NCBI RefSeq assembly: GCF_006636205.1
Contig: NZ_VIGB01000003.1
Coordinates: 3,896,501 to 3,960,500 of the forward strand
DNA from: Kitasatospora acidiphila
GTDB taxonomy: Bacteria > Actinomycetota > Actinomycetes > Streptomycetales > Streptomycetaceae
Direction of reading: 5' to 3'
DNA: 64,000 bases
In this document: piece by piece, positions 33,601-40,923 of the stretch
Layout: the number at the start of each line of letters is the position of its first letter
How positions within the stretch are numbered: the stretch's first letter is position 1
The notes under the pieces: generated by a model
The model's input: the letters and a program-made list of their open reading frames with translations, nothing else
Told to the model about the DNA's origin: nothing
The model's database searches: none
Made by a program: the position numbers and the translations under genes

Positions 33601-34680
33601 CATCGGCGGCAGCGAGCTGACCTCGCCGCCGGTGATCGCGTCGGCGAGGCGCTCGCAGGCGGAGAGCATGCTGGTCGGGGTGCCGGGCTGGTCGCCGAAG
33701 GTGGCGAGGATCTCCTCGTAGGCGTAGAACGGCCGGTACGGGATCTCCACCGAGCCCCAGTAGTGCACCAGTTCCTCGCCGGACAGGCCGGACGGCAGCC
33801 CGTCGAAGCGGATCCGGGCCAGCGCCCGGCCGGCGTCGGCCTTCTCCTTCTCGAAGTCGTCGATCCGCATCGGCACCGGCAGGATCCGGATCTGCCGCTC
33901 GCGGTAGCGGTCGGCGATGTGCTGGGCGATCCGGGAGGCGCCGTCGATGCTCTGGTCGCTCAGGGTGAAGCAGACCACCAGGTCGTCCGGCATCTGCACG
34001 GTGCAGATCTCGGCGGTGTCGGACAGGCCGGTGCGGCTGTCGATCAGCACGTAGTCGTACCGCTTGCGCATGTCGGCGCGGAGCGCGTCGAAGAACTGCC
34101 CGCCGTCGAACCGCTCGTAGAACAGGTCCCAGTCCAGGCTGCCCAGGGTGCCGGAGTAGTCGCGGTCCTGCCGGCCCGCGGCCAGGAAGTCGATGCCGCC
34201 GCCGGGCGGGAAGCCGTTCCAGGAGAGCGACACGGTGTGCCCGGCCACCTTGGCGAAGTCCAGGTGCCAGCCCTGGTGGTGGCCGATCCCGCGCAGCTCC
34301 TCCTGGTAGCGCTCGGGTTCCAGGAGCGCGTCGGCGTGCAGCTCGGTCTCCCGCAGCGCCTCCTCGCGGTAGTCGTTGATCAGCGTCATCACGCCCGGCG
34401 CCTCGGCGAGTTCGGCCGCGTCCAGGAACGGGTGGAAGAACTTGGCCAGGCCCGGCGCCTCCAGGTCCCAGTCCACGGTGAGCACCCGGTGGCCGTTGGC
34501 CGCCAGGATCCAGGCGGTGTTGGCCAGCGCCATGGTGCGCCCGGTGCCGCCCTTGTAGGAGTAGAAGGTGATGATCCGGCCCTGCCGCTCCTCCTCCGGC
34601 GGCTGGTCCTGCTCCGGGGCGGAGGCGCGCCTGCCCAGTCGCAGGTTGCGCGTCCGGTCCTTGTCGGACGTGTCAGGCAT
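30619..34680 (-). CDS. fxsT: FxSxx-COOH system TPR protein FxsT: MinD-like ATPase + TIR + NB-ARC + TPR
   Basis: 1353 residues from the ATG that overlaps the end of fxsC by eight bases. Four modules follow. First, a MinD/ParA-like ATPase with deviant Walker A KGGTGRT at 43-49 and TVDWDLEAPGL near 70. Second, a TIR-like domain at about 381-480 (ADIYLSYVPEDRMWADWIEY). Third, an NB-ARC with Walker A GLGGVGKT at 568-575, Walker B WLLIFDNAD, and GDLPLAVE. Fourth, TPRs from about 950 to the end. This architecture looks like an NLR-type sensor. It is the largest member of the FxSxx cluster, and its target is unknown. Confidence 0.9.
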   Translation of the reverse strand: MPDTSDKDRTRNLRLGRRASAPEQDQPPEEERQGRIITFYSYKGGTGRTMALANTAWILAANGHRVLTVDWDLEAPGLAKFFHPFLDAAELAEAPGVMTLINDYREEALRETELHADALLEPERYQEELRGIGHHQGWHLDFAKVAGHTVSLSWNGFPPGGGIDFLAAGRQDRDYSGTLGSLDWDLFYERFDGGQFFDALRADMRKRYDYVLIDSRTGLSDTAEICTVQMPDDLVVCFTLSDQSIDGASRIAQHIADRYRERQIRILPVPMRIDDFEKEKADAGRALARIRFDGLPSGLSGEELVHYWGSVEIPYRPFYAYEEILATFGDQPGTPTSMLSACERLADAITGGEVSSLPPMDEELRLRYVEAFTRRRPTVPADIYLSYVPEDRMWADWIEYVLGLAGFRVLPRDISAGADPRVETERSVDAAFRTVAVLSPAYLRSPQARALWESVAGSDPSGTRRQLIPVRVGSTPLVAPFSTRNPVDLVNLKEPQALAALVKALGKEEVPTVDGATGPRFPGTQPEIWNVPPRNTYFTGRAEVLERLRNQLGGGTTAVLPVPQTLYGLGGVGKTQVALEYAHRFMADYDLVWWISAEQEEEIQGQLAELARRMGRSTNEPVAHAAEIALEALRRGERAKRWLLIFDNADEPTEVRQFFPGGPGHVLVTSRNQAWSTAAEALTMDVFTRPESIDHLTRRTGGALAQQDANAVAEAVGDLPLAVEVAGAWLKATGTPVTEYISALRTEAARVLELGRPVDYPMTVGATWRVSIARLRRQSPAAARMLQLCAYFAPEPISMNLFYSDQMIRALVPFDPGLSDKFLLGRVIQAIGRYALAKVDPGANSIQVHRLVQEVIRSEMTPEEQNDTIHEVHRILIGARPVVGDTDDPANWPSFEEIWPHLSPSRAHDCDESDTRQLMIDRVRYLWKRGEFNQARRTGHLLDEAWTAKLGEDDRQTLLLRFQLANVMRSQGQYAAAMELDEDTLERQRRVLGEHHPYTLMTAGSLSADRRALGEFAKALELDKEILERFREQFGEDNPRTLSIANNLAIDHRLVGDSAAALELDQDTLDRRALVLGPKHPYTLSSKSNLARDLREQGDYEASVAVHQEVDEAYAETLDIDVPEILRNAKALAVALRKSGRQAEARRLTKETYERYLERYGENAPDTLACALNLAADYSAGGDKDAARDLARQVYVGHQQLFGQEHPFTLACANNLVIYLRGSGGLGEAAELGEATVATLSRVLGPQHPFTLNSMINLANAYGDLGRLSEAEELERTAYRGLCDRYSATHPDAVSCQANTAVTLRSQGRINQASELRSRAVAEFIRQLGEEHPNTVSARGWKRINRDLEPQPV

Positions 34681-36025
34681 CGTTGTCTCCCCCTCGGTCG
34701 CTCTCGTCATCCTCGTTGTCGAACGGTCGCGCTGTGCCGGGCCGGCCGCCCCGCGGGCCCGAGGGCGGTAGGTCGCCGAACGCGCCGAGCAGCCGGGGCC
34801 GGGGCTCGCCGCCACCGGGCGGCCGGGGCAGCGCGCGCTCCTTGAACGCCTTCTGCGCCCTGATCGCCGCGTGCTGGAAGGCCAGCCCGAAGTCCCGGGC
34901 GGTGGGCACCCCCTCCGGGTCGAGGTGGTCGCCGGCCACCGGGCGGAACGACGGGCGGGCGCTGCCGGTGCGGCGGCGCAGCACCCGGTCGCTGAGCGCG
35001 GCCAGGTTGGCGGTCTCGGCGGCGCACTGCGGATCGTCCCGGTTCCACGGCTCGACCACGCTCACCCAGGCCGGGTTGCGCCGGGCGAACTCGGCCACCA
35101 GGGCGGCCCGGGCCGGATCCTGCAGCACCCAGCGGTCCAGCAGCAGCACGCCGGGGCCGGTGGGCTGCTCCAGCTCCATCAAGTGGTCGACGCGGGCGTC
35201 GAATTCGTGCACGGTCGGGTTGAGGTCGCACTGCCGGGCCAGCTGGGCGGCCTTGTCGGCGAGCGTGGTGTCACCGCCGCGGACGTACGGCTGCCAGTCG
35301 GTGCGCAGCGCGCCGTACCAGCCGGCGTCGCGGTGCTCGGGCACCTCGCTGTCCTTGAACGACAGCACGGCGATGGTGAGTTCGTCGGCCGGCGAGTGGC
35401 TGGGGAAGGCCGAGGGGTTGGTGGTGAAGTCGACCGGCTCGACCACCGGGACCACGGTCTCCAGCGCCACGTCGACGATCCGGCGGGCGATCTTGTAGAC
35501 CACCTGCTCGTAGAGCCCCTGGTGGTGGCGCTGGGCCATCAGCGCGTAGAGGCCGTCCTCGGTGTAGGCGAGCGGCATGCTGGAGTGGTTGTACTGCACC
35601 TCGGACGCCACCTTGGGCAGCGCGCCCTCGCGCATGCCGACCCACAGCACCGGCACGACCGCGGTGTTGTGGGCCGGTCCGCCCGGGGATTTGGCGGCCC
35701 GCTGGGCGAAGGTGTACCACTCCTGCCCGCACGGCGTGGAGCGGAACAGCCGCGGGTGGTAGAGCGGCACGAAGACCCGGCAGGTGGCCAGTGCCTCGGA
35801 GATCTTGGCCGCCCAGTTGTCGCCCTGGTGCATGGTCTCGTCCATGAACCCGACCGGGTCGGCGGTGGGCAGGGGGGTCAACTGCAGCACCGCCTCACAG
35901 AGGTCCTCGTAGAACTGGCTGACCCGCAGATTGGGATTGCGGGAGCCGACCGTCGGCATGTGCGCGTAGGAGAGGAAGAAGTGCGGCTTCGCCGAGGCCT
36001 GCCGCACGCCTTCAGCGTCGTTCAC
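34673..36025 (-). CDS. fxsC: FxSxx-COOH system TIR-like protein FxsC
   Basis: 450 residues. The N-terminal TIR-like domain shows PHFFLSYAHMPTV near residue 14, FYEDLCEAVLQL, and CRVFVPLYHPRLFRSTPCGQEWYTF, as seen in the FxsC family. The middle (TIAVLSFKDSEVPEH, WYGALRTDWQPY) and the C-terminal region with ARDFGLAFQHAAIRAQKAFKERAL also match it. The tail is acidic and low-complexity. It lies between aac(3) and fxsT, overlapping fxsT by eight bases. TIR domains can cleave NAD or scaffold signalling; which applies here is unknown. Confidence 0.88.
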   Translation of the reverse strand: MNDAEGVRQASAKPHFFLSYAHMPTVGSRNPNLRVSQFYEDLCEAVLQLTPLPTADPVGFMDETMHQGDNWAAKISEALATCRVFVPLYHPRLFRSTPCGQEWYTFAQRAAKSPGGPAHNTAVVPVLWVGMREGALPKVASEVQYNHSSMPLAYTEDGLYALMAQRHHQGLYEQVVYKIARRIVDVALETVVPVVEPVDFTTNPSAFPSHSPADELTIAVLSFKDSEVPEHRDAGWYGALRTDWQPYVRGGDTTLADKAAQLARQCDLNPTVHEFDARVDHLMELEQPTGPGVLLLDRWVLQDPARAALVAEFARRNPAWVSVVEPWNRDDPQCAAETANLAALSDRVLRRRTGSARPSFRPVAGDHLDPEGVPTARDFGLAFQHAAIRAQKAFKERALPRPPGGGEPRPRLLGAFGDLPPSGPRGGRPGTARPFDNEDDESDRGGDNDA

Positions 36026-36156
36026 TCAGCCTCCCCCGGGCGCCGACCGCTCCTCCCCGCAGGGGGACCTTCAGTGTAGGAAGGACGGCTTCCTGGAGGG
36101 AATAGCGCCGAGCCTGCCCTGCTGCCACTGATCATGCGTCAGAGCACGGTCAACTG

Positions 36157-36978
36157 TCAGGAGTTTGCCCGGATCTCACCCCTCGCCAGGGGCACCGCAC
36201 GGCGTGTCGGCTCGGCGCGCAGCCACCCGGTGGCGGCGTCCACCGCGGGGCGGACCGGTAGCAGCACCGCGGGGGCGCCGCCGACCCGGCCGGTGCGGGC
36301 CCCCAGAGCGGGCCAGATCACGGGCAGCATCCGGGCGAAGTGCAGGTCGTCGACGTCGACGCCGTCGAAGTGCACCCAGCCGCGCCCGGCCACCCGGGCG
36401 GTGTAGCGCTTGCGCGGCGGATCCGGCAGCCGGTACTCGGCCAGGTGCAGCACGGTGCAGGTGGTGAGGGGGGCGCCCAGCATCAGTACCCGCGCCTCGG
36501 CCCGGTAGAGCGCGCCCACCGGGGAGCGGTCGCCCAGGTGGCTGGGGAGCTGGTGGTCGCACGTCAGTTCGGCGGCCCGGGGGCCCAGCGCGGCGAACGA
36601 GGTCTGCGGGTGGCCGCTGCGCAGCGCGCCCGGGGTGCGGCGCAGCTCCTCGGAGAGCCGGCCGACCGTCGGTGAGCTGGGGGTGGTCAGCGGGTCGAAG
36701 GCGGGCATCGCGGCGCGGTAGGCGACCAGCTCGGCGGGGGTGAGGGCGGCGGTGGCGCGGGTGTGCAGCCGGGAGGTGAGCGAGTTCTCCGGGGTCGCGG
36801 TGTAGCCGACCACGGTGCCGGCCGGCCCCAGCGCGGCCCGCAGCGCGGCCAGCACCGCGGCCGAGTCCCGCGCCGGGGCGTCCAGCGAGCGCAGCGCGGC
36901 GTGCACCAGCAGCACGCCGGTGTCGGGGCCGACGCCGAGCGCGCGCAGCTCGGCGGTCAGCCGGATCACCGGGGACAT
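36157..36978 (-). CDS. AAC(3)-family protein, FxSxx-linked
   Basis: 273 residues with the antibiotic-acetyltransferase fold: GVGPDTGVLLVHAALRSL near the start, ALGPAGTVVGYTATPENS, SSPTVGRLSEELRRTPGALRSGHPQTSFAALG and SPVGALY. Such AAC(3)-like genes are regular neighbours of FxSxx clusters, so the natural substrate may be a peptide or small molecule rather than an aminoglycoside. The start codon shares one base with the fxsB stop (TGATG), indicating coupled translation. Confidence 0.85.
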   Translation of the reverse strand: MSPVIRLTAELRALGVGPDTGVLLVHAALRSLDAPARDSAAVLAALRAALGPAGTVVGYTATPENSLTSRLHTRATAALTPAELVAYRAAMPAFDPLTTPSSPTVGRLSEELRRTPGALRSGHPQTSFAALGPRAAELTCDHQLPSHLGDRSPVGALYRAEARVLMLGAPLTTCTVLHLAEYRLPDPPRKRYTARVAGRGWVHFDGVDVDDLHFARMLPVIWPALGARTGRVGGAPAVLLPVRPAVDAATGWLRAEPTRRAVPLARGEIRANS

Positions 36979-39338
36979 CAGGCGGGCAGCTCGGCGGGCT
37001 TGGCCGCCGGTGCCGGCAGCGGCGCCGCCTCGACCCGCACGGAGCCCCAGCGGTCCAGCGAGGCCCGCATGCCGCGCCCGAACCGCTCGCCCAGCGGGGT
37101 CAGCGCGCCGCAGCCCAGCAGGGTGTCGATGGCCCGGTCGGTGTGCCCGCGCCAGCGCGCCAGCTGCTCGCGGGCGTGGTCGGCGGCGTCCCCGCGCAGC
37201 CCGTCGTAGGCCCGCACCCGGGTGGCCCAGAACTCGGTGACCGCCAGATGGGCGTAGGTGCCCTGGAAGAGCCCCTCCAGCGGCCGCTTGTCCGCCCGCC
37301 AGGGCGCGTCGAAGAGCCGCTGGTCGGCGCGGTCGAACAGGTCGTGGAAGTCCAGCACCGCGCCCAGCTTGACGTGCTGGAACTCATGGGCGAGCAGCAG
37401 CGCCAGGATCGGCGCGGTGGCCGGGCGGGCGATGCCGACCGCCCCGAAGGCCTGCCGGGCGGCCGCGCTGACGTCCCGGCCGCTCGGGCCCGGGCGCAGC
37501 GGGGTGATGGTGTTCAGCCCGGCCGCGATCCCGGCCGCGTACTGCGGCAGGTCGCGCTGGGTCAACTCCCAGGCCTCGCGCAGCGATCCGGTCCAGTCGG
37601 CGAGCGCCGCCGCGGTGAGCCGCTGCTCGGCCGGCCACTGGTGGCTGTCCCGGTACGGGTCCAGGTCCTCCAGCGCCACCGTCCAGCCCGCCGGCAGCTC
37701 CACCCGGCGCACCGGCAGCCAGCGCTCGCCGGCCGGCTGGTCGTGCGCCACCCGGAACTCGGCGCCGCCGGGCGCCCGCACGGTGAACGCGGCGGCGCCC
37801 CCGCGCAGCACCGCGGTGCCGCTGCCACCGGTCAGCAGCCGTCCCAGTGTCGGCAGTTGGACCGCTCCCCCGCGCACCGGCACGGCCACCTCGGTGCTCC
37901 GGCCGGCGCGCAGCGCGGCGGCGGCGGCGATCTCGGCCAGCGGACCGAGGTCCGCCCCGCCCGTCCCGTCGCTCAGGCAGCGCACCGCCCAGGCCCGCAC
38001 ATACGGGTGGGTGAGCACCGCGTCCACCGCCAGCGGGGCCTCGGTGTCCAGTTCGGTGAGCAGCTCCCAGGCCGGGCCGGCCGCCGGGCCGACGGCGGCC
38101 AGCAGCCGCCTGGTCAGGTCGAGTTGGCCGGCGGCCAGGGCCCGCACCGTCGCCCCGTCCCCGTAGCCGCCGGCCAGCTGCTCCAGTTGGTCCTCGGTCA
38201 GTCCGGCGCCCGTGCCGGCGGCCGCCGGCTGCACGGGGGCCACCCGGTCCCGGATGGTGGTGATCAGCCGCATGAGGTCTCCGCAGAAGACGGACGGGTT
38301 GTCGAAGCCGGCGCCGGTGCGCCAGCGGTGCGCGTAGAGCCCGCCGCCGCAGCTGCGCACCACCGGGCAGGCCCGGCACTGCGCGCTGAGCCCGGCGAGC
38401 CCGGACTGACGGGCCATCATGCCAGGGTGCCGGGCGACCTCGTCGAGGCTGTTCGCGAAGATGTCGAATCCGGTCGCGGGTGCACCGTCATACGCCGTTT
38501 TCAGACTGTCCGCCTGCTCGAAGGTGCCATCGGTCTCGATCACCACCAGGTCGGCCGGGTCGAGGCCGAGCGACTCGGTCAGGCTGGAGCGGCCGCCCAG
38601 GGTGCGGACGATCGAGTCGAAGGTGCGCACCGGGACCGGGCGGCCGAGCCGCAGCCAGTGCCGGTGGATCGTCAGCAGCCATTCGGCATAAGGAGCCTGG
38701 CGGCCGTGCCGGGGCGGCGGGGCGTCCCAGGTGGCGTGCGGGAGCAGGAAGTCGATCTTCGGGGGGTCCAGCTCCAGCAGTGCGTCCAGCACCGCGACCG
38801 GGTCGTTCTCGATGTCGATGGTGCAGAGCAGGCCCGCGTAGAGGTCGCGGTAGCGCGGGGTGCGGAGCAGCTCGACGGCGGCCAGCACCTGGGGGTGGCT
38901 GCTGCGGCCGTCGGCGAACCGCCGATGCCGGTCGTTGGCGGCCCGGTCGCCGTCCAGCGAGATGCCGACCTTGATCCCCAACTCGCGGAAGAGCTCGCAG
39001 AATTCCTCGTTGAGCCGGACCCCGTTGGTGTGGATCCGCAGGTCCAGCGCGCAGTCGGCGGGCAGCCGGGCGCGCAGTTGCTCGGCCGCCCGGCGCAGCA
39101 GCACCGGGCCGGCCAGCAGCGGCTCCCCGCCGTGCAGCACGACGTGCACCGCGGGGAGCCGGTGGGCCAGGGCGTGCTCGGCGATCCGGTGCGCCGCCTG
39201 GTCGACCACCGCCTCGCCGATCGCCCTGGGGCGGCCGCGCCAGCTGGTGTCGGCGTGCTCGTAGACGTAGCAGTGGTCGCAGGCCAGGTCGCAGCGACTG
39301 TGCACCTTCAGCACCACCTGCGAGAACGGAACCAGCAC
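36978..39338 (-). CDS. fxsB: FxsB radical SAM/SPASM cyclophane-forming maturase with C-terminal HExxH domain
   Basis: 786 residues from a GTG. The radical SAM motif CX3CX2C is C16, C20 and C23 (SRCDLACDHC), with HVVLHGGEPLL nearby. A SPASM-type cysteine region follows at about 315-360 (CRACPVVRSCGGGLYAHRW and VFCGDLMRL). The C-terminal half ends with HEFQH at 651-655, the HExxH motif of a proposed peptide-modifying domain. Members of this family are known to install three-residue cyclophanes at an aromatic residue, so the FNS of FxsA is the likely target. The function of the HExxH half is not settled. Confidence 0.92.
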   Translation of the reverse strand: MLVPFSQVVLKVHSRCDLACDHCYVYEHADTSWRGRPRAIGEAVVDQAAHRIAEHALAHRLPAVHVVLHGGEPLLAGPVLLRRAAEQLRARLPADCALDLRIHTNGVRLNEEFCELFRELGIKVGISLDGDRAANDRHRRFADGRSSHPQVLAAVELLRTPRYRDLYAGLLCTIDIENDPVAVLDALLELDPPKIDFLLPHATWDAPPPRHGRQAPYAEWLLTIHRHWLRLGRPVPVRTFDSIVRTLGGRSSLTESLGLDPADLVVIETDGTFEQADSLKTAYDGAPATGFDIFANSLDEVARHPGMMARQSGLAGLSAQCRACPVVRSCGGGLYAHRWRTGAGFDNPSVFCGDLMRLITTIRDRVAPVQPAAAGTGAGLTEDQLEQLAGGYGDGATVRALAAGQLDLTRRLLAAVGPAAGPAWELLTELDTEAPLAVDAVLTHPYVRAWAVRCLSDGTGGADLGPLAEIAAAAALRAGRSTEVAVPVRGGAVQLPTLGRLLTGGSGTAVLRGGAAAFTVRAPGGAEFRVAHDQPAGERWLPVRRVELPAGWTVALEDLDPYRDSHQWPAEQRLTAAALADWTGSLREAWELTQRDLPQYAAGIAAGLNTITPLRPGPSGRDVSAAARQAFGAVGIARPATAPILALLLAHEFQHVKLGAVLDFHDLFDRADQRLFDAPWRADKRPLEGLFQGTYAHLAVTEFWATRVRAYDGLRGDAADHAREQLARWRGHTDRAIDTLLGCGALTPLGERFGRGMRASLDRWGSVRVEAAPLPAPAAKPAELPA

Positions 39339-39388
39339 GGGAGTCCGAACTATCTATCCGTCGCTGTCAGTTGTCGTTTCGGGTCGGA

Positions 39389-39568
39389 TCAGATGGAGGA
39401 GTTGAACGCCGCCACCGGCACCTGGCCGGACTCCTCGCCGGGCAGTGCGCGGTACAGCGCTGCGGTGAGTTCCGCGACCCCCAGGGCGGCGAGTTGGTCG
39501 AGCGGGATCCGGGTGTCGGTCTGCGGGCCGGTGTGCTCGGCGGGCTCGACAGTCAGGACAGTGGTCAT
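39389..39568 (-). CDS. fxsA: FxsA precursor peptide ending FNSSI
   Basis: 59 residues (180 nt), ATG with AGAAGGA upstream, stop 50 bp before fxsB. The sequence starts MTTVLTVEPAEHTGPQTD, has a helical leader-like core around LDQLAALGVAELTAALYRAL, and ends GQVPVAAFNSSI, fitting the FxSxx-COOH signature exactly (F-N-S-S-I). The gene is short enough to be missed by length cut-offs. The predicted core is the C-terminal half-dozen residues, where FxsB would join Phe55 to Ser57 or the intervening residue. Confidence 0.88.
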   Translation of the reverse strand: MTTVLTVEPAEHTGPQTDTRIPLDQLAALGVAELTAALYRALPGEESGQVPVAAFNSSI

Positions 39569-39616
39569 AGCGTCAGATCCTTCTCAGCGAGAGATGCGAT
39601 TCAACCGCACCCGATG

Positions 39617-39628
39617 TGGGTAAAGGTA
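39617..39628 (-). promoter_or_regulatory. Candidate fxsA promoter -10
   Basis: TACCTT on the minus strand (39623-39628) fits the TAnnnT -10 pattern, with a transcription start near 39616 and a leader of about 48 nt. No strong -35 is seen; an 11-bp CGCTCTGAGCG inverted repeat overlaps the expected -35 region and might bind a regulator. Confidence 0.35.
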
Positions 39629-39850
39629 GCCCGCTCAGAGCGCCCTAGCATGCCGCCGTCCACCGCCCGCGGGGACACCGGCACGTGCCGTAGTCCGGCC
39701 CGGCGCCCCCGAACTGCGCCTACCTGCGGCGACGCCGAGCCGATGGCCCGAAGAGGCCACTGAATACCATCCGACCGGACTACTCCGATCCGCGTAAGTC
39801 GGCCGCGTCGCGTCTACCTGACTCGGCATCGGAGCATGTCGGTCCCAAGG

Positions 39851-39879
39851 CCCGGGCGCCTGGACCCGGCCCGCCCGGG
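39851..39879 (-). terminator. Candidate terminator after pdxH
   Basis: CCCGGGCG and CGCCCGGG form an 8-bp stem with a 13-base loop, about 35 bp after the pdxH stop. The rest of 39569-39914 holds no credible gene. Confidence 0.5.
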
Positions 39880-39914
39880 GCCCCGGATCCGACGGCGGTC
39901 AGACCCGACGCCGG

Positions 39915-40598
39915 TCAGGGGCAGAGCCGCTCGACCGTCCAGCCCGACTCGGTGGCGACGTAGCGCAGCCGGTCGTGCAGCCGGTTGGGCCGCCCCTGCC
40001 AGAACTCCACGCTCTGCGGGATCACCCGGTAGCCGCCCCAGAACGGCGGCACCGGCACCCCCTCGCCCTCCGGATAGCGGGCCTCCAACTCGGCGAACCG
40101 CTGCTCCAGCACCTCGCGGGAGGCCACCGGGCTGGACTGTTCGCTTGCCCAGGCGCCGAGTTGGGAGCCGTGCGGGCGAGTCCGGAAGTAGGCGGCGGTC
40201 TCGTCCCGCCCGGTCCGCTCCACCCGGCCGATCACGATCACCTGACGCTCCAGCGGGTACCACGGGAACAGCAGCGACGCCTGCGGGTTGACGGACAGTT
40301 CGGCACCCTTGCGGGAGCCGTAGTTGGTGAAGAAGACGAAGCCGCGCTCGTCGAATCCCTTGAGCAGCACGGTCCGTGAGCTGGGTCGGCCGTCGGCGTC
40401 GGCGGTGGAGAGCACCATGGCGTTGGGCTCCAGCACACCGGCCCGCTCGGCCTGGGCGAACCATCTGCTGAACTGGGCGACCGGGTCGGGGGACAGATCC
40501 GTTTCGGACAGCCCCTCCTCGGCGTAGTGACGGCGCATCCGGGCGAGATCGGGGGCGGAGTTCTGCGGCGCGGGCTGGGCGCGGTCCGGGGTCTGCAC
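39915..40598 (-). CDS. pdxH: Pyridoxamine 5'-phosphate oxidase
   Basis: 227 residues from a GTG. It makes pyridoxal phosphate from PNP or PMP with FMN. Conserved features include MVLSTADADGRPSSRTVLLKGFDERGFVFFTNYGSRKG, LLFPWYPLERQVIVIGRVER, and the C-terminal WGGYRVIPQSVEFWQGRPNRLHDRLRY. Length is normal. It is divergent from the citrate synthase gene, as in other streptomycetes. Confidence 0.97.
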   Translation of the reverse strand: MQTPDRAQPAPQNSAPDLARMRRHYAEEGLSETDLSPDPVAQFSRWFAQAERAGVLEPNAMVLSTADADGRPSSRTVLLKGFDERGFVFFTNYGSRKGAELSVNPQASLLFPWYPLERQVIVIGRVERTGRDETAAYFRTRPHGSQLGAWASEQSSPVASREVLEQRFAELEARYPEGEGVPVPPFWGGYRVIPQSVEFWQGRPNRLHDRLRYVATESGWTVERLCP

Positions 40599-40720
40599 GC
40601 CAACATCATCCCGTACGACAAGCGGCGCACGACGCCCTGCCTATGGAATCTCGACATCAAGAGATATGGTGGCTCGCCACCGCTTGACCAGCAGCGGGCC
40701 GGTTATTTGTCCGGCAGTGG

Positions 40721-40756
40721 CCGGTTTTCACCGGAAAATCCCCCGGTCTTCACCGG
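40721..40756. promoter_or_regulatory. Two CCGGTYTTCACCGG sites, 22 bp apart
   Basis: CCGGTTTTCACCGG (40721-40734) and CCGGTCTTCACCGG (40743-40756) each contain a 5-bp inverted repeat, with start points 22 bp apart, two turns of the helix. They lie in the divergent region between pdxH and the citrate synthase gene, so a dimeric regulator could bind cooperatively. The protein is unknown. Confidence 0.55.
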
Positions 40757-40836
40757 GTGCGTGCATAAGGTCGAGCTTCCTCCGGGAAACATCACCGCCG
40801 TGGTGTATGGCGCAATGCACCCAGTGCCTGTCACTC

Positions 40837-40851
40837 TGGCACCGAGTGCCA
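40837..40851. promoter_or_regulatory. TGGCAC-CGA-GTGCCA palindrome
   Basis: A perfect 6-bp inverted repeat about 75 bp upstream of the citrate synthase start. It may be a second operator for that gene. Confidence 0.4.
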
Positions 40852-40923
40852 AACACCCAACGGTCACCGGCCGGTCGCCCCACCAGCGGCGGACCGGCCC
40901 TCACGTCACTGAGGAGCCGCGTG

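Noticed and set aside
30685..34845. Open frame of 1386 codons on the plus strand opposite fxsT
   Set aside because: It is the complement of a gene with clear domain motifs, has low-complexity Gly/Val/Arg-rich sequence and no ribosome site; a by-product of high GC.
36157..36978. Reading the AAC(3) gene as an aminoglycoside resistance determinant
   Set aside because: It is locked between fxsB and fxsC by overlap and synteny, and AAC(3)-like proteins are regular parts of FxSxx clusters.
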